Part shown: piece by piece, positions 54,938 through 63,277 of the stretch
How positions within the stretch are numbered: the stretch's first letter is position 1
Layout of the letters: every line of letters begins with the position of its first letter
DNA from: Bacteroidota bacterium
GTDB lineage: Bacteria; Bacteroidota; Bacteroidia; AKYH767-A; 2013-40CM-41-45
Length of the DNA stretch: 64,000 nucleotides
Direction of reading: 5' to 3'
Assembly (NCBI GenBank): GCA_016711505.1
Contig: JADJSV010000004.1
Coordinates: forward strand, 1-64,000
The notes under the pieces: model-generated
Told to the model about the DNA's origin: nothing
Database searches by the model: none
What the model saw: only the letters and a program-made list of their open reading frames with translations
Translations under genes and position numbers: made by a program

Positions 54938-55990
54938 ATGAAATTTACAAAACTACTAACCGCAGTTCTCGTTTTGGCTGCCAATCACTTATGTTTTTCT
55001 CAATCCGGTGGCGTAATAGGCGGTAACTATGTTTATCAATATCTGAATATTCCGGCTTCGGCACGTGTTGCTTCTTTTGGAGGCACATACATTACTGTAA
55101 AGGATGATGACATAAATACCGGAATGCAGGCAGCTTCTTTGCTAAATTCAGAAATGAACAAAGCGCTTACGTTTGGTGGAGTTTCTTATGCCGATGGAAT
55201 TAAATTCGGAAATGTAGCCTTTGCTAAGCATTACGATAAAATCGGAACCTTTCTTGCTTCTATGAATTATGCTGGATATGGTCAGTTTATCGAGACCGAT
55301 GAATTCGGAACTGTGATTGGAACATTTAAAGCATCTGATTATGCATTGACTTTTGGATATGGTAAAGAGCTGAATAAATATTTCAGTTATGGTGGAGCGA
55401 TAAAATTTCTATACTCTGATTACTACATCGCTAATTCTTTTGGAATTGCTGCTGATCTTTCAGCAACTTTTTGCGATACAACAAGGAAAATTACTGCAAC
55501 CGTTCAATTTAAAAATATCGGAAGCCAGTTGAAAAATTACGTTGATGGCGCGAATGAACCTTTGCCTGCAGAAGCATTGATTGGAATTTCCAAAAGACTT
55601 TCTCATACTCCTCTGCGTTTCAGTCTTACATACAGACATCTTGAAACTTTCGATCTGTCATACGAAGATCCTCTTGATCTTGGTGATGTTGATCCTGTAA
55701 CAGGTGAAGCACAGATAAAAACGATTGACTTCTGGAATAAATTTTCCAGACACTTTATTTTTGGTGCCGAAATTCTTATAACAAAAAATTTCCATATAAA
55801 CGGTGGCTATAATTTCCAGAGAAGAAAAGAACTGCAAGTTTCAAGTCGTCCCGGACTTACAGGATTTTCATTCGGAGTGAGTATGAAAATCAGTAAATTC
55901 ATCATCAGCTATGGCCGCGCAAGTTACCATCTTGCCGGTGGTGCCGATCATTTCTCGATCACAACAAACCTTGCGGAATTTGTGAAATGA
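54938..55990 (+). CDS. porQ: Type IX secretion system protein PorQ
   Basis: 350 residues from the ATG at 54938 (MKFTKLLTAVLVLAANHLCFSQ signal); ATG 54932 is equally possible. PorQ hallmarks: GGNYVYQYLNIPASARVASFGGTYIT at the mature N-terminus, DDINTGMQAASLLN, FAKHYDKIGTFLASMNYAGYG and a beta-barrel ending GGADHFSITTNLAEF. PorQ is an outer-membrane barrel of the T9SS attachment complex, with PorU, PorV and PorZ, that anchors cargo to A-LPS. The neighbours cmk and ispH downstream match the order common in Bacteroidota. The divergent TTTCTTTG just before the gene may be a weak -7 element. Confidence 0.92.
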   Translation: MKFTKLLTAVLVLAANHLCFSQSGGVIGGNYVYQYLNIPASARVASFGGTYITVKDDDINTGMQAASLLNSEMNKALTFGGVSYADGIKFGNVAFAKHYDKIGTFLASMNYAGYGQFIETDEFGTVIGTFKASDYALTFGYGKELNKYFSYGGAIKFLYSDYYIANSFGIAADLSATFCDTTRKITATVQFKNIGSQLKNYVDGANEPLPAEALIGISKRLSHTPLRFSLTYRHLETFDLSYEDPLDLGDVDPVTGEAQIKTIDFWNKFSRHFIFGAEILITKNFHINGGYNFQRRKELQVSSRPGLTGFSFGVSMKISKFIISYGRASYHLAGGADHFSITTNLAEFVK

Positions 55991-56473
55991 TAAAATTTTC
56001 TTTTAAGTTGAAAATTATATCTTAAATCAACTGTTCGCAGATTAAATTTATAGCAAGCCCCCACTTTCTGTTGACATACATCTACTTTAATCAAAGATAA
56101 AGCAGTTCTTGTGCGAGGAGTCCACGCGCTGCGCGAAATCATTTGAAAAGTTGAATCAGGGATGTAACCAATAATCGAAGATTTCAAATGATTTGGTGCG
56201 CGTGGTGGCCTTTTTTTGTTTCTTTTTTTGGCCAAACAAAAAAAGAAAAATTGAAAGTAACGGTTTGAATTTTGGAAATTACTTTCAAATGAAAATATTT
56301 ATATCAGATAGCAGTCCCTCTGACCTTTAACCTATTTTAAAATCTCTACTTGATTTGTTAAGGTTGCCAATAATTGCCCTCACTTTTTGATTAAAACACT
56401 TTGAATCACGGAAAAAGTCGCATTTTTTTTCTTTCTTTGCCAAGTGGCAACAATTCTCCATTCTTCTAAAACT
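55991..56473. repeat. Intergenic gap with long imperfect inverted repeat
   Basis: About 480 bp between porQ and cmk. Arms 56121-56147 (CCACGCGCTGCGCGAAATCA and on to TTTGAAA) and 56184-56207 (TTTCAAATGATTTGGTGCGC and on to GTGG) pair over about 24 bp. A second T-rich segment (TTTTTTTGTTTCTTTTTTTGG, followed by CCAAACAAAAAAAGAAAAA, 56211-56252) is itself self-complementary. A minus-strand open frame here (55948-56235) is not a convincing gene. Confidence 0.7.
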
Positions 56474-57193
56474 ATGAACCTTTCGCCGGGACCGATTGCG
56501 GGAAAAATTATTATCGCAATTGATGGTTATTCTTCTTGTGGAAAAAGTACGATGGCAAAAGCTATTGCTAAGAAGATGGGTTATCGATATATTGATTCCG
56601 GAGCTATGTATCGGGCTGTGACTTTGTTTGTGCAACAACATGGATTAAGTCTGGAAGATCTGCAGGGGATGAGTGAAGCCCAGTTGGAAGCAATGCTCGA
56701 TCATATTCATGTTACTTTTCATATCAATCCTGAAAACGGATTGTCTGAAGTGTATTTGAATGAGATCAATGTTGAGAAAAAGATCCGTGATATGAAAGTA
56801 TCGGATTGGGTGAGCCCGGTGAGTGCAATTCCAACGATCCGGCATCGAATGGTGGCTTTACAACAAGGATATGGTAAACAAAAGGCTATTGTAATGGATG
56901 GCCGCGATATAGGGACAAAAGTTTTTCCCGATGCTGAGTTGAAAATTTTTATGACAGCAAAAAAAGAAGTCCGTGCAAAACGCCGCTTCGATGAACTAAA
57001 TCAGAAAGGATTTATGGTCACTATGGATGAAGTCCTGAAAAACATCGAAGACCGTGATCACACCGATACTCACAGAGCCGAAAGTCCTTTGAGAAGAGCA
57101 GAAGATGCAATCATCCTCGACAACTCCGATCTTTCAGAACAGGAACAGTTTGAGTTTGCGATGAAGCTTGTTAACGAAATATGTAATAAGTGA
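56474..57193 (+). CDS. cmk: Cytidylate kinase
   Basis: 239 residues from the ATG at 56474; a GTG at 56444 is in frame but less likely. Phosphorylates CMP/dCMP with ATP. P-loop IDGYSSCGKSTMAKA (about 17-31), YRYIDSGAMYRAVTLF substrate segment, IVMDGRDIGTKVFPDAELK, then TAKKEVRAKRR (LID) and RDHTDTHRAESPL. Typical Cmk length and motifs. It lies between porQ and ispH. Its TGA stop is inside the left arm of a heptamer inverted repeat. Confidence 0.95.
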   Translation: MNLSPGPIAGKIIIAIDGYSSCGKSTMAKAIAKKMGYRYIDSGAMYRAVTLFVQQHGLSLEDLQGMSEAQLEAMLDHIHVTFHINPENGLSEVYLNEINVEKKIRDMKVSDWVSPVSAIPTIRHRMVALQQGYGKQKAIVMDGRDIGTKVFPDAELKIFMTAKKEVRAKRRFDELNQKGFMVTMDEVLKNIEDRDHTDTHRAESPLRRAEDAIILDNSDLSEQEQFEFAMKLVNEICNK

Positions 57194-57286
57194 AATTAAG
57201 TGAAAAGTGAAAAGTGAAAAGTGAAAAGTGGCGACGACCTATAATGGGGGCATCACTTTTCGTTTTTCACTTTTCACTTAATTTCA
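57191..57286. repeat. Inverted GTGAAAA heptamer arrays between cmk and ispH
   Basis: Left arm 57191-57223 (TGAAATTAAGTGAAAAGTG and on), carrying 7-bp units at 57200, 57207, 57214 and 57221. Right arm 57254-57286 is its reverse complement, with one altered unit. Arms are about 33 bp. The left arm begins at the cmk stop codon. The right arm abuts the ispH promoter. It could act as a terminator of cmk. Confidence 0.9.
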
Positions 57287-57294
57287 TACCTTTG
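57287..57294 (+). promoter_or_regulatory. Promoter -7 element of ispH
   Basis: TACCTTTG fits TAnnTTTG. It ends only 8 bp before the ispH ATG, so the transcript would be leaderless or nearly so if this is the real promoter. Confidence 0.5.
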
Positions 57295-57302
57295 CTGCAA
57301 TA

Positions 57303-58199
57303 ATGAAAGTCACCATCGATGCATTCTCAGGTTTTTGTTTTGGAGTTGTTTATGCTATCCAAAAAGCTGAAGAAGAGTTAGCAAAATCAGGTTCTTTGTA
57401 TTGCCTGGGCGATATTGTTCACAACAATATGGAGGTGGAGCGCCTTGGAAAAAAAGGTCTTAAAGTGATCAATCATGATGATCTTAAAACTCTGCATGAT
57501 TGTAAAGTTTTGATCCGTGCACATGGCGAACCACCGGAAACTTATCAGACTGCACTTGAAAATAATATCGAATTAATTGATGCATCATGCCCTGTCGTTC
57601 TCAAATTACAGCACCGCGTAAGAGTTAGTTACGATGATGTTCTGGAAAATGATGGCCAGATCGTTATTTATGGAGAAATCGGACATGCGGAAGTAAATGG
57701 TCTTGTCGGACAAACAAACGGAAATGCAATTATTGTCCGGTCAGAGGAGGATATTCATCTGATCGATTTTTCTAAACCTGTTACGCTTTTTTCACAGACA
57801 ACAAAGAGTAGTGCCGGCTTTTCAAAAATGAAGAAACTTATTGAAGAGTTATCTGAAAAGGCTGTCCAGAAAGAGATTTCTGAAGAATACATGGTTTCTA
57901 ATGATACGATCTGTCGCCAGGTTTCCAACAGAGAACCGCAATTGCGAAAGTTTTCACATGAACATGATGTCATTTTGTTTGTAAGCGGAAAGAAAAGCTC
58001 TAATGGAAAAGCATTGTATGAAGTCTGTAAATCCGAAAATCCAAACACCTATTTTATTTCATCTGACGAAGAATTAGACTTCAACTGGCTCAAAGGCATA
58101 AATAAAGTCGGAATCTGTGGTGCAACTTCAACACCAATGTGGTTGATGGAGAAAGTAGCAGAAAAGATTGAAATGGTTGCGACGGAAATTAAGGGCTGA
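57303..58199 (+). CDS. ispH: 4-hydroxy-3-methylbut-2-enyl diphosphate reductase
   Basis: 298 residues. Last step of the MEP isoprenoid pathway, making IPP and DMAPP with a [4Fe-4S] cluster. Cluster cysteines: Cys12 in FSGFCFGVVYAIQ, IDASCPVV (about 99) and GICGATSTPMW (about 278). GEIGHAEVNGLVGQT and SQTTKS match the IspH substrate site; the start MKVTIDAFSGFCFG fits the family. ExxH-type HGEPP is also present. It follows cmk as in many Bacteroidota. Confidence 0.95.
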   Translation: MKVTIDAFSGFCFGVVYAIQKAEEELAKSGSLYCLGDIVHNNMEVERLGKKGLKVINHDDLKTLHDCKVLIRAHGEPPETYQTALENNIELIDASCPVVLKLQHRVRVSYDDVLENDGQIVIYGEIGHAEVNGLVGQTNGNAIIVRSEEDIHLIDFSKPVTLFSQTTKSSAGFSKMKKLIEELSEKAVQKEISEEYMVSNDTICRQVSNREPQLRKFSHEHDVILFVSGKKSSNGKALYEVCKSENPNTYFISSDEELDFNWLKGINKVGICGATSTPMWLMEKVAEKIEMVATEIKG

Positions 58200-58212
58200 T
58201 TGACGCTTAAAT

Positions 58213-58273
58213 TATTTCCCGCAGATCCCGCAAATCCCGCAGATCTGCGAGATTTGCGAGATCTGCGGGAAAT
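58213..58273. repeat. Near-perfect 60-bp palindrome of CCCGCAGAT words
   Basis: ATTTCCCGCAGATCCCGCAA and on to AGATC pairs with the following GATCTGCGAGATTTGCGAG and on to GGGAAAT with only two G-T mismatches and no loop. It begins 13 bp after the ispH stop, so it may serve as a terminator. The word resembles the CCGCAGA words at 541-638. The rest of the 58200-58515 gap holds only the rpsA upstream region. Confidence 0.88.
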
Positions 58274-58456
58274 AAAATGACTTTACATTACCTCAACTTT
58301 TGCCTTAAAGTCTATAACTCGTTCATATAGTGCTGATAATTAACCATTTTCGATCATTTCAAATAATCCAGAATTCATCCAGATTAATTTGATAATTTCA
58401 AGCTAATACCGTTAAAAAGATTCTCTTACGGACTTTTTTCGTTTGATTCTTTTTGA

Positions 58457-58464
58457 TACATTTG
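58457..58464 (+). promoter_or_regulatory. Promoter -7 element of rpsA
   Basis: TACATTTG matches TAnnTTTG, 51 bp before the rpsA ATG, leaving a plausible 5' leader. No clear -33 TTG at the normal spacing. Confidence 0.5.
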
Positions 58465-58515
58465 CGTCCCTATAAAAAAGAACCGAAATCAAACCCTTAT
58501 AACATTAAAATTTAA

Positions 58516-60351
58516 ATGATTACAGAAGAAATCACTAATCCCGCACCGGCCTATAATCCGGAGCCATTTAACTGGGATTCCACAAGCAACAAAGGTGCTG
58601 GGGAATATTCAGCGGAAGAGCGTACTAAAATGGAACAACAGTACGACCAAACTCTTAGTGCCGTTGTAGAACACGACATCGTTGATGGTAAAGTTGTATC
58701 TATTTCATCAAAAGATGTTCTGATCAACATTGGCTACAAATCCGACGGATTAGTGGCATTAACTGAATTCCGCCATATGCCTGACATTAAAGTTGGGGAT
58801 AAAGTGGAAGTTTATGTTGAAACACAGGAAGACAAAAATGGTCAGTTGATCCTTTCACACAAGAAAGCCCGCGCTCTTAAATCTTGGGATCGTGTTAATG
58901 CTGCTCTTGAAGGTGATGAGATCATTCAGGGATTTGTTAAATGTCGTACTAAAGGTGGACTTATCGTGGATGTATTCGGTATCGAAGCATTCTTACCGGG
59001 TTCACAGATCGATGTTAAACCTATCCGTGACTACGATCAGTTTGTAGGAAAAACAATGGAGTTCAAAGTTGTTAAGATCAACAATGAATTCAAAAACGTT
59101 GTTGTTTCTCACAAGGTTCTTATCGAAGAAGAATTAGAACAACAAAAAGCAGAGATCATGAAGAAACTTGAAAAAGGTCAGGTTCTTGAAGGTACTGTTA
59201 AAAATATCACATCGTATGGTGTGTTCATGGATCTTGGTGGTGTTGATGGTTTACTTCACATTACTGATATCTCTTGGGGTCGTATCACTCATCCTGAAGA
59301 AGTTCTTAAACTTGATCAGAAGATCAATGTCGTTATCCTTGACTTTGATGATGAGAAAAAACGTATCGCTCTTGGTTTAAAACAACTTACTCCGCATCCT
59401 TGGACGCAGCTTAGCACTGACCTTAACGTTGGTGATAAAGTAAAAGGTAAAGTTGTTGTTATCGCTGATTACGGTGCATTCGTTGAGATCGCTCCGGGAG
59501 TTGAAGGACTTATTCACGTTTCTGAAATGTCATGGTCACAACACTTACGTTCACCACATGAATTCCTTAAAGTAGGTGATGAGATCGAAGCTGTTGTTTT
59601 GACACTTGATCGTGAAGAGCGTAAAATGTCTCTTGGACTTAAGCAATTGAAAGCAGATCCTTGGATCGATGTTGCTACTAAATATCCTGTTGGTTCTAAA
59701 CATACAGCTACAGTGAAAAACTTCCAGAACTTTGGAGTATTCGTTGAGCTGGAAGAAGGAATCGATGGTCTTGTACATATCTCTGATTTATCATGGAGCA
59801 AGAAAATTAAACACCCTTCTGAATTCACGAAAGTAGGAGAGAAGATGGATGTTGTAGTTCTTGAAGTTGATCCTGAAAATCGTCGTTTGAGTTTAGGTCA
59901 CAAACAACTTGAAGAAAATCCTTGGGATGTATTCGAATCAATCTTTACAGTTGATTCAGTTCATGAAGGTACCGTTCTTAAGATGGGAGAAAAAGGTGCA
60001 TCTGTTGCTTTATCATATGGTGTTGAAGCATTCGCTCCAAGCAAGCATATGGTGAAAGAAGATGGTAAAATGCTTAAAGCTGATGAGAAAGCTGACTTCA
60101 AAGTAATTGAATTCAGTAAAGATCAACGTAAGATCGTTGTTTCTCACTCACGTATTCACGAAGAAGTTTCTCAACAAACACGTGTTGCAGAAGGATCAGC
60201 AAAAGCTGCTGACCGTGAAGAAGGTGTTAAAGCAGTTAAGAAAGTAAAAGAAAATCAGGAGAAAACTACTCTTGGAGATCTAAGCGTTCTTAGCAACCTT
60301 AAAAATGAAATGGAAGCTGCAGAAAAGAAAAAAGGCGATAGCGCTGAATAA
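58516..60351 (+). CDS. rpsA: 30S ribosomal protein S1
   Basis: 611 residues. Six S1-type OB folds: VVSISSKDVLINIGYKSDG, FVKCRTKGGLIVDVFGIEA, TVKNITSYGVFMDLGGVDG, KVVVIADYGAFVEIAPGVE, TVKNFQNFGVFVELEEGID and TVLKMGEKGASVALSYGVE. The well-kept copies end with LGLKQL or LGHKQL segments. An acidic N-terminal extension and a charged, Lys/Glu-rich C-terminal tail flank them, as in Bacteroidota S1. Binds mRNA on the 30S subunit. Monocistronic, with its own promoter and terminator. In this phylum mRNAs rarely have strong Shine-Dalgarno sites, so S1 is expected to matter for initiation. Confidence 0.96.
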   Translation: MITEEITNPAPAYNPEPFNWDSTSNKGAGEYSAEERTKMEQQYDQTLSAVVEHDIVDGKVVSISSKDVLINIGYKSDGLVALTEFRHMPDIKVGDKVEVYVETQEDKNGQLILSHKKARALKSWDRVNAALEGDEIIQGFVKCRTKGGLIVDVFGIEAFLPGSQIDVKPIRDYDQFVGKTMEFKVVKINNEFKNVVVSHKVLIEEELEQQKAEIMKKLEKGQVLEGTVKNITSYGVFMDLGGVDGLLHITDISWGRITHPEEVLKLDQKINVVILDFDDEKKRIALGLKQLTPHPWTQLSTDLNVGDKVKGKVVVIADYGAFVEIAPGVEGLIHVSEMSWSQHLRSPHEFLKVGDEIEAVVLTLDREERKMSLGLKQLKADPWIDVATKYPVGSKHTATVKNFQNFGVFVELEEGIDGLVHISDLSWSKKIKHPSEFTKVGEKMDVVVLEVDPENRRLSLGHKQLEENPWDVFESIFTVDSVHEGTVLKMGEKGASVALSYGVEAFAPSKHMVKEDGKMLKADEKADFKVIEFSKDQRKIVVSHSRIHEEVSQQTRVAEGSAKAADREEGVKAVKKVKENQEKTTLGDLSVLSNLKNEMEAAEKKKGDSAE

Positions 60352-60394
60352 TATTTTCTGATCGTGATTCGGGATTCGAATCGATACAATTTAG

Positions 60395-60424
60395 AAAGCC
60401 GTCCACATTGGACGGCTTTTTTAT
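60395..60424 (+). terminator. Rho-independent terminator of rpsA
   Basis: AAAGCCGTCC and GGACGGCTTT arms, ACATT loop, T-tract. 44 bp after the rpsA stop. Confidence 0.92.
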
Positions 60425-60532
60425 TTCCAGATTGTTATTCAACTTTCATCAGTTTAAAAAGTACTTTATTTTGCGAGTGATTTTTTAATTTATATATTTA
60501 GTGAATGGAAATAATTTTAAAATAGAAATAAT

Positions 60533-62023
60533 ATGAAATTTTTGGTAATGATTTTTCTTATTATGTTCATTGGGAATTCTGTTTCTGCACAAAGTACATT
60601 CCAAAATGAGTACGGGGATAGTTTCGATCACGGAAATTTTAAATCAATTGTAAGCGACTCTTCAGGTTTTTTGATTGCCGGAGCTAAATTGCTTTTAATT
60701 CCGAATATAGTGCCAATTGCAGTTAAGACAGATCTTGAAGGAAGAATATTATGGCAAAGAAACTTTGGAGATTCAACTTCAAGATTCGGTTTAGCATCCT
60801 GCACAAAAATGACCAATGGAACTTATATGTTAACTGCATTTGATCAGATTTTACAGAATACCCATTTGTATAATCTGGATGCCTCAGGTAATATAATTTT
60901 TCAGAATCAAATCGTAAATTGTCATGTTCTAAATTTTTTTGAAGTGAATCCAAATGAAATAGTATTTGCCGGATATCTTCCTTCAGGATTTTCAATTATT
61001 GCAGTGGACTCTTCTCTACTTACCATTTGGGCCAAGACTTATGGCGTGTCCGAATCTGCAAGTGCTTATCGAATTTCTCTTTCAAATGACGGTGGTTTTA
61101 TAATTCTATATTCTCTTCCTTCAACTGGTTTTGACCTCATGACAAAAATAGATAGTGCCGGAAATCTTGTATGGGTAAAGAGATTTAGTAATATAAATTA
61201 TTCACAGGGTTTTATGACCGAAACAACCAATGGGGATCTGTATTTAGTTTCAACATGGGATTCAATTTCTTCATCTGGTGTCAGAATAAAAAAATTGGAT
61301 AGCGCTGGAAATTTAATCTGGTCTGAGGATCTGTCCGGTAATTATAACCATGAAATTTTCAGTAGCTCGATCTCAACACCTGAAGGTGGCTGTTTGATTT
61401 TAGGATATGTTAGGAATGTAAATACGACATTTGAAACATTGGTGATCAAGGTTGATTCAACCGGTAACATTGTTTGGTCTCAAACTTTGGGAGGTTTTAG
61501 TGATATGTCTAACCCTGTCCAGATAATAAAGACAACTGATAGTGCTTATGCTTTACTTTGTAATACATTTGGTAGAGGACATATTTTATTTAAAATGGAT
61601 TCTCTTGGATTTGCTGGTTGCCCGGGCACACCTTATCCAATGACAGTTCAACCTTTCGCAACATCAATAACTGATGATTCATTAAGTACAGATACGACTT
61701 CAATTCAATTTTTAAATATTTCTGTACCATTCGATACTACCAGTTTGACCATGAATCAGATTTGTTTTGCGAATACAGTTGACGAAATAAATTCGCACTC
61801 TTTAACTATTTTTCCCTCTCCTTTTAAAGATAAAATAACCATACAGGATACAAAGAGAGATGGACAAATTAAGGTGTATGATCTAGCCGGAAGAATTTTC
61901 ATTGACCGGAGAACTTTGTCAGGTGAAACAGAATTAAATACTTCATTTCTTGGCAAAGGTTTTTATGTGATCCGTTATGATGAACAAGGCAGAACCTATT
62001 TTGCTAAAGCGATCAAATATTAA
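60533..62023 (+). CDS. T9SS-secreted repeat protein
   Basis: 496 residues. Signal peptide MKFLVMIFLIMFIGNSVSA. Body of repeats around KxDSAGNLxW...TxDGGxxxxG (KIDSAGNLVWVKRF, KKLDSAGNLIWSEDL, KVDSTGNIVWSQTLGG), as in the 10638-13288 protein, probably a beta-propeller. C-terminal type A T9SS sorting domain: SLTIFPSPFKDKITI, GQIKVYDLAGRIF, GKGFYVIRYDE. Stand-alone gene between the rpsA terminator and a convergent small gene. Likely exported and surface-linked; substrate unknown. Confidence 0.85.
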   Translation: MKFLVMIFLIMFIGNSVSAQSTFQNEYGDSFDHGNFKSIVSDSSGFLIAGAKLLLIPNIVPIAVKTDLEGRILWQRNFGDSTSRFGLASCTKMTNGTYMLTAFDQILQNTHLYNLDASGNIIFQNQIVNCHVLNFFEVNPNEIVFAGYLPSGFSIIAVDSSLLTIWAKTYGVSESASAYRISLSNDGGFIILYSLPSTGFDLMTKIDSAGNLVWVKRFSNINYSQGFMTETTNGDLYLVSTWDSISSSGVRIKKLDSAGNLIWSEDLSGNYNHEIFSSSISTPEGGCLILGYVRNVNTTFETLVIKVDSTGNIVWSQTLGGFSDMSNPVQIIKTTDSAYALLCNTFGRGHILFKMDSLGFAGCPGTPYPMTVQPFATSITDDSLSTDTTSIQFLNISVPFDTTSLTMNQICFANTVDEINSHSLTIFPSPFKDKITIQDTKRDGQIKVYDLAGRIFIDRRTLSGETELNTSFLGKGFYVIRYDEQGRTYFAKAIKY

Positions 62024-62027
62024 ATTA

Positions 62028-62333
62028 CTAATAGATCTTCTGCTTCTTCATCTCCCTATCCGTACGTTTCGCATCGCGGTTCAATTTTACTCTTTCTTTA
62101 CGTGGTAGCGCAGCTTGTTTATTTAAACGTTTCTTTTCACGTTGCAGTTTTCTTTCTTTAGCCTTCTGTCTGCGCGCTTCTCTTCTGTTTATTTCTCCGG
62201 CAGTTTTACCATTCTGAATTTCTTTATTCTGCTGAACCGGTTTGTCATTAGGTACCGGAGTAGGATTCTGAGCATGTGAAGCAATAAATGCCAAAAGAGC
62301 CAGAATTGTAAGTTTTATTTTTAAAGTTTTCAT
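62028..62333 (-). CDS. Small exported Lys/Arg-rich protein
   Basis: 101 residues. Signal peptide MKTLKIKLTILALLAFIASHA, then a Pro/Asn/Gln-rich stretch and a highly basic, probably helical C-terminal half (RREARRQKAKERKLQREKKR). No family recognised. The high positive charge suggests binding to anionic polymer such as DNA, LPS or peptidoglycan, as guesswork only. It is convergent with the T9SS protein gene with a 4-bp gap. Confidence 0.6.
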   Translation of the reverse strand: MKTLKIKLTILALLAFIASHAQNPTPVPNDKPVQQNKEIQNGKTAGEINRREARRQKAKERKLQREKKRLNKQAALPRKERVKLNRDAKRTDREMKKQKIY

Positions 62334-62386
62334 AGTTGGGGTGTTTGTTACAAGGAAACAGAAAATGTGCCACTGCTTTTAATTTA

Positions 62387-62417
62387 ACTAATAACTAATA
62401 ACTAATAACTAATAACT
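62387..62417. repeat. Tandem ACTAATA heptamers
   Basis: Four perfect 7-bp units (62387, 62394, 62401, 62408) plus ACT. In the gap between the small basic gene and the DUF1569 gene. Confidence 0.9.
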
Positions 62418-62466
62418 GGCCTCGTAGAAAAGCATTCCAAATATGAAAATTGTTTCCTACGAAGTC

Positions 62467-62501
62467 CACTTTTCACTTTTCACTTTTCACTTTTCACTTT
62501 T
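62467..62501. repeat. Five tandem CACTTTT heptamers
   Basis: Reverse complement of the AAAAGTG word found at 37077 and 57200. Five perfect units, then a looser CACTTCATT-rich stretch to about 62550. 62334-62605 holds no other gene. Confidence 0.9.
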
Positions 62502-62566
62502 CACTTCCTTCACTTCATTCCACTTCATTTCACTCCATTCCACTTCATTTAATTCTTTGTTATTAT

Positions 62567-62574
62567 TACATTTG
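62567..62574 (+). promoter_or_regulatory. Promoter -7 element of the DUF1569 gene
   Basis: TACATTTG matches TAnnTTTG, 31 bp before the ATG at 62606. Confidence 0.5.
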
Positions 62575-62605
62575 GCTTAACAAAGAAAACACTCACCATA
62601 AAAAA

Positions 62606-63061
62606 ATGGACAAACTAAACCTGCTCACAACAAAATTCCCCGAACTCATCAGAAGCGCTGATCCAAATGTGAAGCCTGTCTTTGGCAAAATGAATTTACA
62701 GCAAATGGTCGAACACATGAGTGACGCAGTGCGCAATGCGAATGGAAAACTTTCATTTGAATTGCTTACTCCGCCGGAGAGAGTGGAAGCAATGCAATCT
62801 TTTGTTCGTAGTGAAAAAGAGTTCAAGCCCAATACTAAAAATGTTTTACTTGGCGAAGAACCCGAGCCTGTGAAAAATAAAGATTTATCATTTGCCATTG
62901 AAGAATATGAAATGGAAATTAAAGATTTTCAGAATTACTTTGCAAAGGATCCCAATGCAGTATTAATGAATCCATTTTTCGGTCCACTTAATTTCAGTGA
63001 TTGGTGTGACTTGTTGTATAAACATGCGGTGCATCATTTGAAGCAATTTAATCTCGTCTAG
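62606..63061 (+). CDS. DUF1569/DinB-like protein
   Basis: 151 residues from the ATG at 62606; an open frame continues upstream through low-complexity repeats but is not plausible as protein. MNLQQMVEHMSDAVRNANGK (near residue 30), then LTPPERVEA, LLGEEPEPVKNK and DLLYKHAVHHLKQFN at the C-terminus. This matches DUF1569, a DinB-superfamily four-helix fold; the conserved HM and HHLKQ histidines are the usual metal site. Biochemical role unknown. Confidence 0.75.
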   Translation: MDKLNLLTTKFPELIRSADPNVKPVFGKMNLQQMVEHMSDAVRNANGKLSFELLTPPERVEAMQSFVRSEKEFKPNTKNVLLGEEPEPVKNKDLSFAIEEYEMEIKDFQNYFAKDPNAVLMNPFFGPLNFSDWCDLLYKHAVHHLKQFNLV

Positions 63062-63065
63062 TCAT

Positions 63066-63199
63066 GAGGTCAAAGGTAAAGTAGAAGGTCAAAGGTCAAG
63101 GGTCAAAGGTCAATTGCGTTGTAGGATAATGCGCATTTTGATTCAGAGAAAATTGCATATTCACTTTCAATGTGACCCTTGACCTTTTACCCTTGACCT
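63066..63199. repeat. Inverted GGTCAAR heptamer arrays
   Basis: Left array 63068-63112 (GGTCAAAGGTAAAG...GGTCAAAGGTCAAGGGTCA) and right array about 63174-63200 (TGACCCTTGACCTTTTACC and on) are reverse complements of the same word used at 51731-51796. The spacing is about 60 nt. In the gap between the DUF1569 and pyrR genes. Confidence 0.88.
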
Positions 63200-63237
63200 A
63201 CTGTCAAAAGAGTTGCTGCTCGCCAACAATCAACTCC

Positions 63238-63268
63238 TTGCCAGATTCCAACATTTAACCTACTTTTG
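63238..63268 (+). promoter_or_regulatory. Promoter of pyrR-pyrB
   Basis: TTG at 63238-63240, 20 bp spacer, then TACTTTTG at 63261-63268, matching the Bacteroidota TTG-N(17-23)-TAnnTTTG pattern. The ATG of pyrR is only 10 bp further, so the 5' leader would be very short or absent. That would leave no room for RNA-binding attenuation of the Bacillus PyrR type. Confidence 0.6.
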
Positions 63269-63277
63269 GTTCCCGGA

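Noticed and set aside
55948..56235. 95-residue minus-strand frame starting MAKKRNKKRPPRAP
   Set aside because: It lies over an inverted repeat and overlaps the porQ end. Composition follows the repeat, not a protein family.
62450..62605. Longer N-terminus for the DUF1569 protein
   Set aside because: It would translate the CACTTTT heptamer array into low-complexity sequence; the ATG at 62606 follows a proper -7 element.
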